DNA of 64,000 nt from Chaunax sp. Z400 (Eukaryota; Chordata; Actinopteri; Lophiiformes; Chaunacidae), in contig CM075202.1 of the NCBI GenBank assembly GCA_037577475.1, positions 5,789,001 to 5,853,000 of the forward strand, read 5' to 3'. The first letter of the stretch is position 1. Each line of letters starts with the position of its first letter. The notes under the pieces are model-generated. The model was not told the DNA's origin. It did no database searches and saw only the letters and a program-made list of their open reading frames with translations. This document shows positions 23,440-37,756 of this stretch, one piece after another. A program made the translations under genes and the position numbers.

Positions 23440-26400
23440 GCTCTCTCCTTTGCTGAACAGACAGACAGAAGAGAAGAAAGATGAAGAAGATCCTCCACAC
23501 TGACCCGGGGAGTCCATCTGCTGCTGAAAACATAAGACCAGCCAGACCAGACACACTGTTATCAGTCAGTGTTTTCTCCATGGGTGAGACTGTCCTAAAC
23601 CAAACAGGACATCTGTCGACACTCAAACCTGGAGCAGAGGTAGGCGTAAAGATAAAACAGTAATAAAAAGAGTGAGGTAAGCTAAGTGTAGGATTTATTC
23701 CAGACAGCCATAAAGGCAGGTATGACAGGCCAGTACTCCATCCTCAGCACACCACAGCTCTGCTCTGTCCGAAGCCAAACCCTAAAACTGTAGCCTCATT
23801 AAAAGTTACGTAACACCTCAACAGACGCTCTCTATGACAGTTCTTCTACCAGCCTCTGCTTCTCCTCTAATAGCCATGGATTGATGTCCCTGGAACGTCC
23901 CGATCGCATGATCCTATAAGGGTAGAGCACACATGTGGGGAATTTACCTAAAACTTATGCACCTTTACCACAGGGATTACTATTCCTGCAGTATATAGCC
24001 AAAAATAATTAGCAGATAGCATGCCAAGTGATACCTAATACTGAGCAGCGGAGGTGTGCAGACCTGCCTGCCACATTGAGTGAAATTAGTATTTTAATCA
24101 TTGAGCAGTAACTATGGATACCATCCCAGTTAGTGGCAGAAGTTATAGGTTTGAAACCCAGTAATACTGTGCACCATCATTTAAACCCTGTGTAAAAAAT
24201 AGAGCCAACAGAAAGTTGAGGGTTGTTTGATATTTGAAGACACTACCTCCATAATTTATAGATAGAAAAGCTTCAGGATTTCTTCAACTGTTTGGATAAA
24301 GTTTAAACCACCAAAGATGTGACACTGTGAAAGGTTCTGTTGCACTAATGGCCACTTAATGCTGGTTCCAAGGCAAGCAGATGTAAAATCTTTCCATTTC
24401 GAGCTGAACACTAAATCTAGGTGAGACAAAGACTCATGGACTATTTGACTGAGGCTGGTGCAGATCCCGGCAAAGCGCTCTATAGGAGGGTGTCTGAGCG
24501 CCCCATGGTGAGGAGCCTTCTGGTAGAAGCTGAACTGCCGTCGGTGGTGGGTATCTGCAAAATGAGCGAGATAGAGGAAGAGAATGTGGGATAGCTTGGG
24601 ACAGAATAAGAACAGGCACAATTTTAGATACACGAGCTGTAGCAGAAGGGAGGAGAAAACAGACGGTGAGTAAAAGTTGGGAATTAACCACCATCTTCCA
24701 ATTCCTCTACAAAGAATTGTACATTTTAGGTTTTGTGTGCTTGATTAGCAGCTTTTTTGCTCTAAAGGAGTGTCTAAAGTATCAAACATACAATTTACTC
24801 CAATAGTGAAGGTGCAAATCTGATCAAAATATCCCTTCAAGCTCATTTTTTCCACAATTGTGTAAGCCTGCACATCATTTCAACTCAATTGATTGAGTGT
24901 GAGAGTGCCTGTGCAACCACAGAAAACCCAGGTTTGACCTCCCCAGATCCTTGGTCCTGCATCCTGGGAATGTCTTGCCTCTTAAAGATCCTTGGTTGGG
25001 TGTAGCTGAGGTGCCATTAAATTAATTGGGAGCACCTGACCAGTGTGTCCAGTCTTTTAAGCCTACCTGGTCAGTTGGTGGCTTGGATGGTCGGACTCTG
25101 CACCGAGCCCAGCATGCTTCGTTTCTTTTGCTGTGTTCTATTTTGTGTTATTACACCGACAACATGCTACTGCATTCATGTATTTGCATACTTATTCAGA
25201 CAGCTGCATGAATTTCACATTGATATTAGTTGAACTTAGCGAGCATCTCCCTTCTTTGAGGGACACAGTAACACCGGCATGTGGATGCATGTCCTCTTCA
25301 GATGATTCTGTGCACCGAGCACAGGTGGATAACCTTCGATCTTGGATGGATGTAACTGTATTGGCCAAAGCTGGAAAGGTAGATTTGATCACAAGGTCAC
25401 CAGACAGGCCTTTTTTCTCTATAAGGAGACCAAATTTGAAAAAAAGAAATATGCAGAGGCCCCTGTTTCTGCAGCCCTGGAGCATATCTGGTGGTAAAGG
25501 GGGTGGTGACAGGGAATGCGAGGGAGTATCGGACCATAGCTGGCTGAGCAGTCCAGACAGAGAGGGGCATTGTGTGAGTGGACTCACACAAATCCACACC
25601 ACCCGACACCCTCCTGCTCCCCCCTTTACTGTACCTCAACGTCTGGCTTCTCTTGATTACACAAGATAACATTAATTCAACATTAAATAAACCTGGAAAT
25701 GAGGCGTCGTTTGAAGAATTTCGCCTTCTTCCCTCTGCTTTCTTTCATATTCAGCCTCCCTGCATTCTGCATTTAATTTTACTCTTTACATTCCCCTTGA
25801 ATCCACCTCACTGTGAGTGTGTATTACCTAACCACCATTTAAATAAACAGCTGCTTCCCCAAACCGCTGATCTGACTGAGTTACAGTATAGTTTGACTGT
25901 AATTGATCACTTTAATTGGTTTTGGAAAGATTCCCTTTCCTGTTTTGGAACACCTGAGTGGTGAGTGATCCACAGTTCTCCTCAGCAAGTGTAAGAAAAC
26001 TGAGCACTTTACCTGTTTGTTCAATTCCACCAGGGAGCCATCACTGAATTTGGACAGTTCCAACTTTGATCCTTGGAAATTCAAGATTTTGAAATTATGG
26101 AGCTCTTAACAACACTTTGGGAGCCAAACAGAGAGTTTTGCCTGTACATTTTATAAACAGAAGCTTCATCTGCCACATGATGTAAGATCAAGCATTACAT
26201 CACCTTGGCCTGGCAGTCTATGGACCATCTTGTGATGTTTAGAGGAATCGAATAGCATCTTTTTCAAAGCTCTGAGCCCGAGTTGGGCTTTCCTGATTTT
26301 AGTAATAATTCAACCAATATTGGAATCAGCTTCGGAATCAACTTTGTTGTCTTTTTTCCACAACACTGTCACTCGTGTATGGTATAGGTATAAAAATGCA

Positions 26401-27700
26401 AAACAGCCACAATAGAAATCATACACATAATGTGCAGGGTTACAAGATATTTTTTCTATTGATTGACATGCAAAATAAATATTTTTCAACACTGCAAAAA
26501 AGAGTAGCTAAAATACAATAAACACTGAATTCAAGGAGAAAATGGCTTAATACTATTGAATCATCTGTCCATGCAGCAAGATAATTTTTCTTGTCAAGAA
26601 ATGTTAGAATAAGATGGTTCAGTCTAGAAATAAGTAGGCTATTTAAAAAAACTAAAAAAACACCAACAGGAAATTACTTTTAAAACATGATAATTAATCT
26701 CATGTTTCCAGATCTAACGTTATATATCATGGCAGGTACATAACAAGTTACAGTGCATACATCTAACATATAATTGAGTTAATATAATAACTATGAATGC
26801 ACTATACATACAACTGCTGATCTATACTCTTCCTTTTTGGGTGTTTGTGTCGACGGTAAACATTGTGGCCTGACCACTGTGACTCAGCTCAGACAGACAC
26901 TGCTCACATTTCCTGGTAAAAACTCATCAACTAAGGAGCCGATGGGCTGAAAACATGTCGGATGTTCCACAATATTCTCTCTCTCAGTTTTCTCTGGGTG
27001 ACCGCTGGACTGAAACAAGCTGCTGGATTCAATGAGGAGGTATGCTGGGGCCCTCCCAGTGGTCTCTCTGATGACTTCCTTTGCATAAAACAATATTTGA
27101 AATTGCAAATATCAAATGATGCATATGAAAGATGCATGCTAATTAAGCATAAATGGCCTCTATTTTAAAATGAATTTAGAAGCAAACATGACTTCGCTTT
27201 TGGTCGCTTTAATTAATTCTGTTTAGTGGAGGGCTCATGTAATGGGTAGTCACCAGAGGTGGAGAAGAAGAACAAAATGAAACCTAATTGCCATGAAGTA
27301 CCAAGAACATGAACTGAATGCTGCTTAAAAATAAAGTACAAACAATATTTTGGTCTATGGACGGGTGAGTTTAGCAGGTTTTTATTCACATCTTTGTGAT
27401 GTTGGTGGAATCTGTAGACTCTCCTTTTCGGCGTCTTTCCTCTCATGATGACATCATATGTGACTCACAGCGACCTGCAGAGAGCTGGACATGCTCCTCA
27501 TCTGTGGGTTGGTGGGTTTGTGGTATTTTTGTTTATATATATGTATGAATGAATGAAAATTTAATTTTAGTGGTTAACCAGTTCAACCTTTTGATTGTTC
27601 AAAATATTACCAAGCGCTTGGATTTTTAATCGTTGGGGCCCATATGTTGGTGCACATGAACAAATAAATCCTTAAATCCTTAACGAGCTCCGACACGGCC
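23440..27700. other. Noncoding stretch, no gene recognised
   Basis: The longest frame outside the genes (plus, 25,133-25,669, 178 codons) overlaps antisense frames of similar length and has no recognisable domain or splice context. An AT-rich patch at about 27.09-27.19 kb with 'tttgcataa', 'atgcatatgaaagatgcat' and TAATTA cores is a candidate conserved noncoding element. Confidence 0.4.
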
Positions 27701-27708
27701 AGTGACTG

Positions 27709-28083
27709 AGAGAAAGGCTTCGTTACAATATTGAAGAAGCAGTTCAGGAGAGTCAAAAGGAGAGTGCCTTGGCATCCCAGCTGAATGAGATGGAGCAATC
27801 CAGCCTCCCTATGAGGCTCAGCTTGAGCAGCAAAAAAAGGAGTTTAACACCCTTACGGCTGCTCTGAAGGAAGCTGAGCATCAGTCAGAGAGCAATTGGA
27901 TCCAATGGCAGGAGGCCAAGTCGTCTCTCCCTCAGGAGACAGAGGCTCTCAAAGAGACTCTGCTGCAAAAGGAGCAGGAGCTGGAGGAGAAGGGGAAGGC
28001 CATGGCGTCCCGGCTGGAAGATCTGGAGAGCCAGAACCAGCAAAAGAAAAAGAAAAAGAAGTGGTACAGGAGATTCTTCTAAG
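27709..28083 (+). pseudogene. Coiled-coil protein 3' end, frameshifted
   Basis: The frame beginning LRERLRYNIEEAVQESQKES at 27,709 runs to QLNEMEQSS, is then offset by one base near 27,805, and continues as PYEAQLEQQKKEFNTLTAAL, then KEAEHQSESNWIQWQEAK, then LLQKEQELEEKGKAMASRL. It ends with a Lys run and WYRRFF before TAA at 28,081-28,083. The pattern is a heptad-rich coiled coil closed by a short basic-aromatic tail. A stop lies immediately upstream in frame. No paired acceptor is needed, because downstream sequence resembles a 3' UTR ending in a polyadenylation signal and A-run. A processed retrocopy is the simplest reading, but a decayed or mis-sequenced terminal exon of a local gene is possible. 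The parent gene was not recognised. Confidence 0.5.
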
Positions 28084-28368
28084 GCCCAGATCTACAGTCA
28101 GGAACAGAGACTCATGGATATCAGTCAGGATTAACCAGATCCACAGTTTTAACCCTCAAACAGCCTTTTGCAAAAAAACCTGTTTGAGCATTAAGACTTG
28201 GCAACACCAGAAAAGTCAGGAGTAAAACTGAAGCTGGTATTCCTGAAGATATATAGACAGTAATCTGGTCCTGATCTGGGTCTGCAGGCCTGAACAAACC
28301 TTGAGCTACACAAATGTTCTCTTGTCAACTTTTGGAAATCAAATAAAAAAAGTGATGAAAAAAAAATT
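28084..28368 (+). other. 3' UTR-like tail with poly(A) signal and A-run for the coiled-coil fragment
   Basis: After the TAA, noncoding sequence runs to 'tcaaataaaaaaag' (about 28,339-28,352), which contains AATAAA. A second A-run 'gatgaaaaaaaaa' starts about 10-15 bases later. That spacing fits a cleavage site followed by a retroposed tail, or a genuine genomic poly(A) site. Confidence 0.4.
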
Positions 28369-28369
28369 C

Positions 28370-31300
28370 TATTTGTTGTTGGGCTGTTGTTTAGTGCCTA
28401 AAGTTACATTACAGTGATGTGTTTTATTAGATGATGTTTAATAAAACATTTGATAAAACACATTTTTGTCTCTTTGCTAACGTTCCAAAACCAACATGGT
28501 CAACGACAAAATTACTTTACATATTTTTTTTCAGCTTTATGAATGGAAATGAATAGCTCCAGTCACTCTGGAGCTGTGCAAACCACTAAACTAGATTGTT
28601 TACGCAAGAAAACCCCTTTAAAACCATCATGTCTGATCATCCCGGAGTTTTAAGTGACCCTTTGATGAGACGGTTTTGCAACTTACGCAGGTTGAATCTC
28701 TGTTGGAAGGTAAACAGTGAAAGCTGGCAAATAAGGCAAAGCTTTGAGTTGATTCGAGCACAGACAGAGAAGATTAGACCTGCAGACAGAAACAGATGAG
28801 GGGAGATGTCCTCTCAAAAGCCCTCTTCAGTGGAACAGCGGCTCCTTCATGTGCTCCATATGAGGATTAGTCAATGTTTGGCCGAGAGCGTAACATGCTA
28901 CTTTTAAACAAAGTGAGCCAAAAGTAGCTCTGGTGAGTTATAGTATAGAACGTGATACTATATGAAGGGGAAACAGCCTTTACGTATTTAAACTTTGTAA
29001 AAATGAACACAGATGAAAGGTGCTTTTTGATTTGGAGAAATTTAACAAGCAAATATGTGCAACTTTTAAATATTACAATCACAAAATAAAAAATTCATAC
29101 CTGGTTCAATCGTGTTTTAACTTGTTTTTACAATATCTATTCAACATCAGTAATTATATAACTTTTTATTTTATAGATGTGACAGTACAAACCCCTCCAT
29201 AATTGTAGTTTCCAGTCAATCTTATCATCCGACTGAATAGCCGTTTTGTTACGCTTTATTAATTCAACCTGTTCATATCAAATGAAACAGTTGAAACCAA
29301 TCAGTAGCAGCTGAAGTATCCATCCCACTGATTTCCGACAAGATGGAATCTGAGGCAGCAGCTGTTTGGAGCACTTAAAGTAAAAAAAAAAAGAAGTAAA
29401 AAAAAAGATAAAAATTACATAAACAAAAAAAAAAATTACAGATGTGGACAGTGATTTAGAGATCTAGAACCAGGATATACTGTAGTTTCCAGTTTGGGTG
29501 GAGAACAAACACTTACTCTCCAGCTGCCAGGTGGCTCCTTCCACCACCTCACATCTCCAGTATCACATGGTCTCCGGACTGTCAAAGTCATCTCTTACAT
29601 CATGTTTAATCACCAAAAAAAGTCTACCTTTCATCAGCCTCTGGTCATGAGTTGATAGCACGTACAGTATATGCCACATTCCTTTGGGTCTTACCTGCGT
29701 AATGTGATCCCGACTCCAAAGATCTCCATGAATGTCACTGATTAAGTTATGTGTGCTTTCAAGCAAAGGGACCCATGGGGGCAAAAGTAACATGAGATCT
29801 GCCTCACTGATTAGAGCCCCAATAACCCCACATCAGCCCATTCCCCAGTATTTTAAGAGCTTATCAGCAGACCTCTATCATCTCTATGAGCACGATAGTA
29901 ATTGTTGGGTGTTATTGTTGAATAGTTTGCCTTATTTGGTATCCATAAGTGACAACCGTGCTCTTACATGTGCATGCACATGTGTTTTTCTTTGCACATG
30001 CAAGTCTGTGGCATCTGGCTGAGGCAACAATAAGGGACCGTCATGGTGCACAATCATACTGTCAGTCAATCTTAGGCCAGTTAAGGAAAAATTATAATTA
30101 CTGTCATTAAGGGATGGACTCAGTTGCACAGCGAAACAAGGCCTTGAACTTAAATGGTGGCTTAAGAGAACAAAATGTCAAGACACAGGTGTAACATGAC
30201 ATATTTGTGGCATATTTTTGGTGGAAAATTCTAAACACCCTATGAAATAAACAAATAACTTTGGTGATCAAGCTATTATGGATCCTAGAAAAAACCTCCA
30301 CCAGGCTGCAACATGTTGTGAATAATCATATTTAACCAGTGGCAGCCTTTAAACCACAGAGGAAGAACAGTAGCCCTTCAACAAGCCCACGTCTTGGCGT
30401 TCATTCTTCTCATGCTTGGGATAGCTCGGTAATTCTCTGTATCAATAGACAGAATCAAACAGGGGGGTCCGGAGGGCAGGAATTCGCTGGTGTTTAAGTC
30501 TCATGACCTGAGATACTCTTGCAATAATAACAGAGCGAAAGGCTTAGTGACTAATCAGAACCAGCAGGAATGTCGGACAGCTGAAGTGTGAGGAGAAGGA
30601 GAGAGAAGTGAATATACTTTAAGATGGAGACGGCAGTGAAAGTAAAGGATGGAGCGTTAATGTATTCTCTCAGCAGACATATCTGTCTCTTTAGCTGCTT
30701 AATGCTCCACTCTGTAAACCAGATGGTTGCTTAAAAACAGCCGCCTGCTTCTGTTGAAACCACTCTGATGAGGGCAGGTCGTAAAACCAAAACAATGAGC
30801 TGAAAGACACCTCACCGCTCTTTAGGGCTGAGGGAAACCGATGATGATTCTGTGGGTGGATTCACTCCTGAAATGTAAAGTTACCCGATACAACTCGCAG
30901 TCTGAATGATTGAACTAAGAGTTGAAATTATTAAGTCTGTGCTTGACATTTTCCTGGTTCTAAATTCAAAGGGCTGATCCATCTCTGAAGCAGGAAACAT
31001 CTAAACGTGTCCACATATGAATGCATTCACGTTCCATAAAACCACAAACCATAGTTTCTTCTCTAACATTATTGGGCCTGTTATCACTCAGCATAGTTTA
31101 TGTGAAAGGGTCCAAATTCTGTTGTGCAACATTCAGCTGCATAATGTAATGCACACTGGCTCAAATGCATTTTTTCCACAATTATTTGGAAAGAAGAGCT
31201 GCTGTAAAAAAAAAATAGAAAATCTGTGTTCAAAGGCCGAATACTAGAGATACTCAATTTGTGATGATGCAGATAGTCCATTACCTCTAATTTAGCAGAA

Positions 31301-34300
31301 TAACAGACAAGTCATCTATGTTCAAAAGCAGAATGAAGAAACCAATTATGAGGTGAACACCTTTCAGGCCTCTACAAAGCATGTGTAAAACTTTATTGAA
31401 TTCTGTCCATTGGATCCATGCATCCAATCAGATAATGCTGGAAAAGTCTGTAAAATTGTATTATCCCATTCATGAGTTTGAGGAGCCAACAGGAAGTGGC
31501 TTCTCAGAACCGGCTAGAAGAGGACTCCAGCACTCATGCTCTATGGGCCCAAATATGCAAAAGCATTAGAATGCCTAATGAGGCATTTTTGTGCCCAATG
31601 AGAAGCTTTCATTCAAATGAATGGGGCGCCAACTTAGAATACTTTATCCAGTTCAGATCATGTGACAAGGAGGACAAACCAGCTGAAACTTTACATTCTG
31701 CTCGAAAGGGATCAGGGTTTAAAGTAGGGAAAAGTCTCTTTGAGCCAACCTTTAAACTCTGAGGGACAGGAGCTCGGCATGCTGCAGAAAACGTGATCAG
31801 CAAGTGTTTTGTTTTTTTCCTCTTCTTCACATGATCATGTGTCGATGTGCAGAGTGTTATTCCAGCAGCGCGGAGAACCGCAGGCGGGTTTCTCCCATCT
31901 GCTCAGCGTGTTACTGTGTAGCAGGGGGCTGGTTGACCAGTAGCCGGTGTTGACAGCGCACAGAGGAGAACCAGCGTAATGTTCTGGCGATCTGGTTAAC
32001 TGCAGAGGACACAGTGTCAGCCCACACATGTTCAAATGCTTCTATTTCTCATCGACACTCAACGCTGCCCGACACGCCAGCCAGCAGAAGTAAAGCTAGA
32101 TTCTGTTCCTGATATTTCTGAGTGGCTCATTGACAGAGCTGTTCAGTTTAGCATGGGAAGTTGCAGCATGCTCAGATAGATGTATCCCCCATCTCCCCTC
32201 TGCTGTTTATTTCCTCCGCAATGAACTAAGTGAGGAGGGGGCAACGGGAATGTGTTCCATCCATCATGTTTGGTTTCTAGGGCATAACTCAAAATCTGTT
32301 TAATGTACTGGAGAGTTGCCTTTTGATTGTATCTTGTATCTTGGGATTTCTAAGCATTGTATTTATTTTTGTATTATTATTTTTCATTTTGGAAACTGAT
32401 CTTTTTCTCAGATATGCAATTGAATAACTTCTGTCTTTCTTCAATGAAATGCACCTGGCAATCCTGCTTATTTCATTCTTTTGCATTAGCTGCCAGCTGT
32501 TCAACTTTATCCACTAGCATGTTGGTAGTTTATCTGTTACTGCTTACAGTCGGACTATCATGGCGTTGTTGCCAATAGAAAAAGAAAAAAAATGTTGGAA
32601 GAGACAAATTCGAAAAGAGCAGTGAAAAGGGGATTTTTAATCTCGATGAGGATTTCGCCTGGGTATATAAAGGAATTACAGGTATATATGATTAGGACCA
32701 GAACGAGAATTAGGCATACATACACGTGTGTTTTTCTTGTGAAGTTTTCCACCAGGGTGAAGAGTCGAGGAACTGACTGACCTTTCTTGGCTCTAGTTTA
32801 GACGTCAACATTTTAAATACTCCCGCAGTTTGAGACTAAACTCAGCCAAAGAAATTAGCACCTACAGATGGTAGCTCCCCCCAGAGACCCAGTGCAGCTG
32901 TTGGGTAAGGCACGTATACCACTATTTGGAAGGTACCCATGAAATAGAGTGGGAACATTTTCTTACTCGCTTGCAATGCTTTGTGAGGGAAATGTATCGT
33001 ACGTAAAAATATATCAAGCCATTCAAACATGCATCTTCTTCAGTGCTTTTACAAACCTTCCCTCGCAGCATGTAATCCAGCTGTATATGACCACGTGCAT
33101 ACAAGCATCTGTAATTCATGCAGTATTTTGCTTACATTGTTGAACAGGCATGCTGGTATGTACAACAATACAACAGGTAGTCATTTGAAGATTGCATTGC
33201 TTTGTTTCTGTGTGTGCTTTTTGCGACTGAGCTGCTGTAACTGTGCCTTTAGGGCTGCAACCACAGATATAGAAACCGACTATTGAATCATCAGGATTCT
33301 TTGCAAATAGGCAGGGACCTAAAACGGCACCCTCCTCCTGCATAGGGGTCCTTCTTGCCTTTGTGTAAAGCAGATTTGGGGACATGGTGTGCAATAATTT
33401 GTATGGTTTGTTTTAGTCTAACCCGAACGTAAATCTCACCTTTAAAGAAGAAAATCCTGACTGGCAAAGCAACAATAACCATTAATGTGGCTCAGTTCAA
33501 CACCTTCTTCCTGCCCTAGTTTTAAAATTAAAGACTCTTTAGTGCAGTCAGTGGTGCGAATCACTCGTTCAGGGGACACTTGTATAATGTTTATTCATTT
33601 GCACATACAGTCAACTTTATATAGCTGCGGAATATTGACTTAATTTCTGAGTGCTGGGAATGGGACAACCAGCCTCCTGTATGGGGCCACTCTTGGAGAA
33701 AGTAAGGTGTTGGGATCCTGGGGTTACCAAAACACGGAGCGGACAGGACCCACAAGGGAAGAGGTTATGATGGAAATTGCTCTGCTCGTGTAAAGGAAGC
33801 AGGTTCTTCCTTGGTGAAAACAAGCTCCTTCTGCAATTCACTTTTGTGTGTGAGTAGAGATGGATCACATGCAAACTTTCAGGATTTCTGACTGTACATA
33901 AAAAGGAGGCTGTCACTGCTACCAAGTCTAGTTTGGCTGGGATCCTCCTAAAATGTGGTGAAACAAACATTTGTGACTTTAGCCAAAAAAATTAAAAAGA
34001 AAATTGTGAAATTTTCGCAAAACGTTTTGGAGCTTCATTGCAAAACAGCATTGCAGCATTCTCCTCAACTCCCGAGAAGGGTTTCAAACTTAACAAAGAA
34101 CTGGTTTTGTTTTCAGTTCAGCAAGATTTCAGAGGTTTGCTTCAAATTCACTTAATAATCAGATGAAAACACAGTGACTGCAATCAATAAAGTAGCTATT
34201 AGAGCCAATGAACAAGGTTAGAGAAATAAAGTTGTAATGAATTTGCAAAATTGCAAAATGCAAAATGCATATATGTTCTGAAAAACATAAAGTAGCCCCT

Positions 34301-37300
34301 TAAACCCAAGGCACTCTTCAAAACAAGTGTCCAAGCTGGAGGGTCAACCTGCATCACAAATAGACCTGCCCTTTCCAGACATTCCCGCCTATGAGGTGCA
34401 CAGATGCAAATATTTCCTGTCAATTTCATGCTCTGTACTATGAACGACCAAAGTACGGAACATTTACAAAGACTTTAAGCCAAGAAATACATTTAACAAA
34501 TTCAATCTATAAATCTCTGGCTGAAAAAATATAAATATAAGGAGATTCTCAGTGCAGCCACATGTTCTATGCATGCTAGGAGACGTGGTTTGCAGCCTTC
34601 AGCGTGAGAGCACTTAATCATCATTTAGTCTGTGCACATGCTGCAAAGTTACACAAGTGTATTTTTACTGGCCATGTCTGAGTTACACATCCTGAATTCA
34701 GATGGTAATTGTGACTAATGCAGGAATTTGATAATATTACACGTCCGAACAGCACTCAGGCAAGAGCGCAAAATAAGACGTATTATCATAGAATAATAAG
34801 CAGACATAGTGGAACAGATGCAGGGGGAGCTAATATGGAAACTGTGAATGTAAAACAGCCCAGGGTCAAAGATCAATAGTGAAGGGAGCAGCTGAGGTTT
34901 AGGGTTGATATGTGAGACTCAGCATGGCTGTGACGGCCTGACGGAGGTGAGGCTCTGAGTTATCACTTGTCAGGAGCTGCTCTCATGTGCCTGATGTGAC
35001 TCTGATTGTTGTGTCGTGATGTAATTGAATTACTGAACCCTTGCCCTTTGCTCTGGTTGTCAATGATAATGGAAGACGTCCGTATCCTGCAGCACTTTTA
35101 CATGCATCCCTATTTCGCTCTGTGCACTGTGTGACTTTCTTGGCTTTGTGGCTACTTGCGGATAGTGGATTTGGCAGCCCTGCGACTGAGTAAAAGTCTT
35201 TGTGAGACCATCTAAGGTGGACCAAACAGCTAGATCCCACCGCAGCTGGCAGCAAACCATGCCCAGCCAGATGTCCAAAAGGTACAGACACATGCTGCCA
35301 TCTAGTGTTAGAATGAACTCTCAGGGGATGTGTACCTGCAGCATCTGTTTGCTGCAAAGGGACAAACTATGTGAAGATCGATTCTGACTCAGTACAACCA
35401 AAAGGATCTTCCACTCCAATCCAAACATGACTCTCCAGTGAACGAGAGGCCTCATTGCGAATATTTGGACTTTGACTCTCTTGTTTTCTCTACGAATGAT
35501 TGTGGTTGTTGGAAACCTTCAGTACACCAGTGTTTGTGGTTTGAAAAGAACATGTATCTGTTAACCAAAAATGCTAAATTGTCTACTAAACAATGAAATC
35601 AAAAACAAATCCAAGTCATATGTAGTCAGTTTATCTCTTTTTTGCCATGAGGAAAAAAAAAATTGTGCAGAAACTGAAGTAATGCACAGGGAATGAAGTA
35701 AAGGAATAGGGAGTGCCGCTGCTTGAAATGTGTGAGATAAAATCTGATTCAGCTTCACTTGAGTGATTCCCTGAAGTCCTTGATAATTTCACAAAGTATG
35801 GAAACATTCAGCCACACACATCTGATGCGCTTTAGCCATCATTACTTGAGTAAAATTACATCAGCATGTCTCCTGCTGGTCCTCCCCATGAGGAGAGTTA
35901 TAGCATACAGTAAATCAAAGGCTCCACAGAGGATACAGACTTCTACAGAGGCTCTGCTGAGATGAACTTGTATTGATTGGAAGGGTTATTAGAAAGTTCC
36001 CGAGTTAAATTCACTCCAGGACGGATGAGTCAACACACCGAAATCCTCAAACCAAGATCATCTGACAGGAATGTTCAAATTGCTGCCACCTCTCCCTTCC
36101 TGAGAGCTTTGATTCCATTTGGTTTGCGGTCTGTGGAAGAGACCCCGACTCATTCATTATGTCAGAGAGCTGCTCTGAGAACAGAAGTGCTGTGTGTGAG
36201 GCACCTCTCCAAACATTCTTACATAATATTAACACAATTACAGTACGCACGTTAAGCTCGAGTGGCTATAAGTAAATTTAAGGGCAACAGGCCAGAGCTT
36301 TTTCACTCCCTGATCTGTGGACTCTTATGAAGGGGTAAGGGCAGGGGTGACAGGAAAAGACAGATTAGGGAGTGAAATCGGGAAGTTCAGTAGCGTGTCC
36401 TCTCCCTCTCTCGATAAGTGAAAGTACAAGCTTAGGCTATGTGTTTGTTGTCGGCCCTCGAGGGAAGGAGCTCTGTGCTTCTTGTTAATGGCTTGCGCTG
36501 TTTCACAGTTTGTGCCTTATGATGGTTTTAGATTAGACTGCGTAGGAAGGACTTTACTTAATAGAATAATTGCGTGTTAATGAATCACACAGCAGCATGG
36601 ATTTGTTTTAAAAGAACAGAATGAAATAATACAGTCATTATCAACTCATCCCCACTGCCAATGGAAAGCCGGTTCAACTTGCAGAAACATTTCTGAAGCT
36701 CTGCAGCAAAACAGCATTGCGGCATTATCCTAAACGAGGGGACTTGTTTTTAAATGTAAATTAAAAAAAACACAACTATGAGGCGTTTATATGGTTTGTA
36801 AGTGTTGGGTTTGAAAGAGTTCAAGAGGTCTCAATTTTCTTTGCCTGGAGAGGACTGGTTCCATTTAGTCCATTAGTTTGTAAAAACCTGGCTGAATAAC
36901 ACAGTTCCATTCTCTGCCATTACGTCATGCTGCGTCTTAGCAGTAAGTGCATCCTGCTATGAGAGACTTAGCCTTTCCTGAATATGAAGAGAATTCGCCT
37001 CCTGCAGACTCAAGCATTCTGTTCTCTAATGTAAATCTGCTAATGCTCTTATGGACTTTGTGGGTGGTTGCTTTTGTCTGAGAAAATCTGATTTAGTGGC
37101 CCAAGTTTATCGTTTTTAGAAAGAAAATATGTAAAACATGTCGAGAGTGCTGGAATGAACACAGTCTGTGGCTTTTCAAATTCTCTCTGTGAGCTGTTTG
37201 TGGTGGCAGAAACACTTCCCTCTGGGGTTTAAAGATGAATGAAATGAATAGAGAGTGAGAACGAGAAAATTGTCTTTTGGAAGTTTTATTAACTGAACTC

Positions 37301-37710
37301 AAACAACAATATTTCTGCAGAAAGGTCAAATGCATGGACAGAGTCTCGTCAGCAAGTGACAAAGAGAAGAGGAATCAACAGACGTTTATGTACAGTGTGT
37401 ACCCCAACATGGCCTTGGTATGCAGCTTGATAGAAAACAGAACAGACATTGTGGAGCCCGTAGTGTGAGGCGAAACACTTTGCCCATGTCAAGGCTAACT
37501 CATAAAAGCAGTAACTATAAAACGTTTTAAGCTACAAAAGCTGTTAAGTGGATAATTATATAAATCTGTTACATATGGTAAAGCATATTAATACAAGTCA
37601 TTACATCTTGTGTAGAGGTTATACATTTCCTGATTACACATTTTCACATGTCAAACTCACTGTGTCCAGTGTTGACCAGGACTCCCTTCCTGCATGGCTA
37701 AAGACAGGAT
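28370..37710. other. Noncoding stretch, no gene recognised
   Basis: Nothing coding is recognised. Short A-rich runs occur at 29.38-29.44 kb. The 30.59-30.80 kb and 36.5-36.6 kb segments are unique, with imperfect inverted motifs such as 'ggagcgttaatg' and 'cttaatgctcc', but no function can be assigned. Confidence 0.45.
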
Positions 37711-37711
37711 G

Positions 37712-37756
37712 AATAAAATAAAATAAAATAAAATAAAATAAAATAAAATAAAATAA
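37712..37756 (+). repeat. (AAAAT)n microsatellite
   Basis: About nine tandem aaaat units. Confidence 0.95.

Noticed and set aside
25133..25669. Longest reading frame outside the recognised genes (178 codons, plus strand)
   Set aside because: Overlapped by antisense frames of 91 and 136 codons, no domain or repeat pattern, and no splice or promoter context. It looks like a chance opening in a moderately GC-rich patch.
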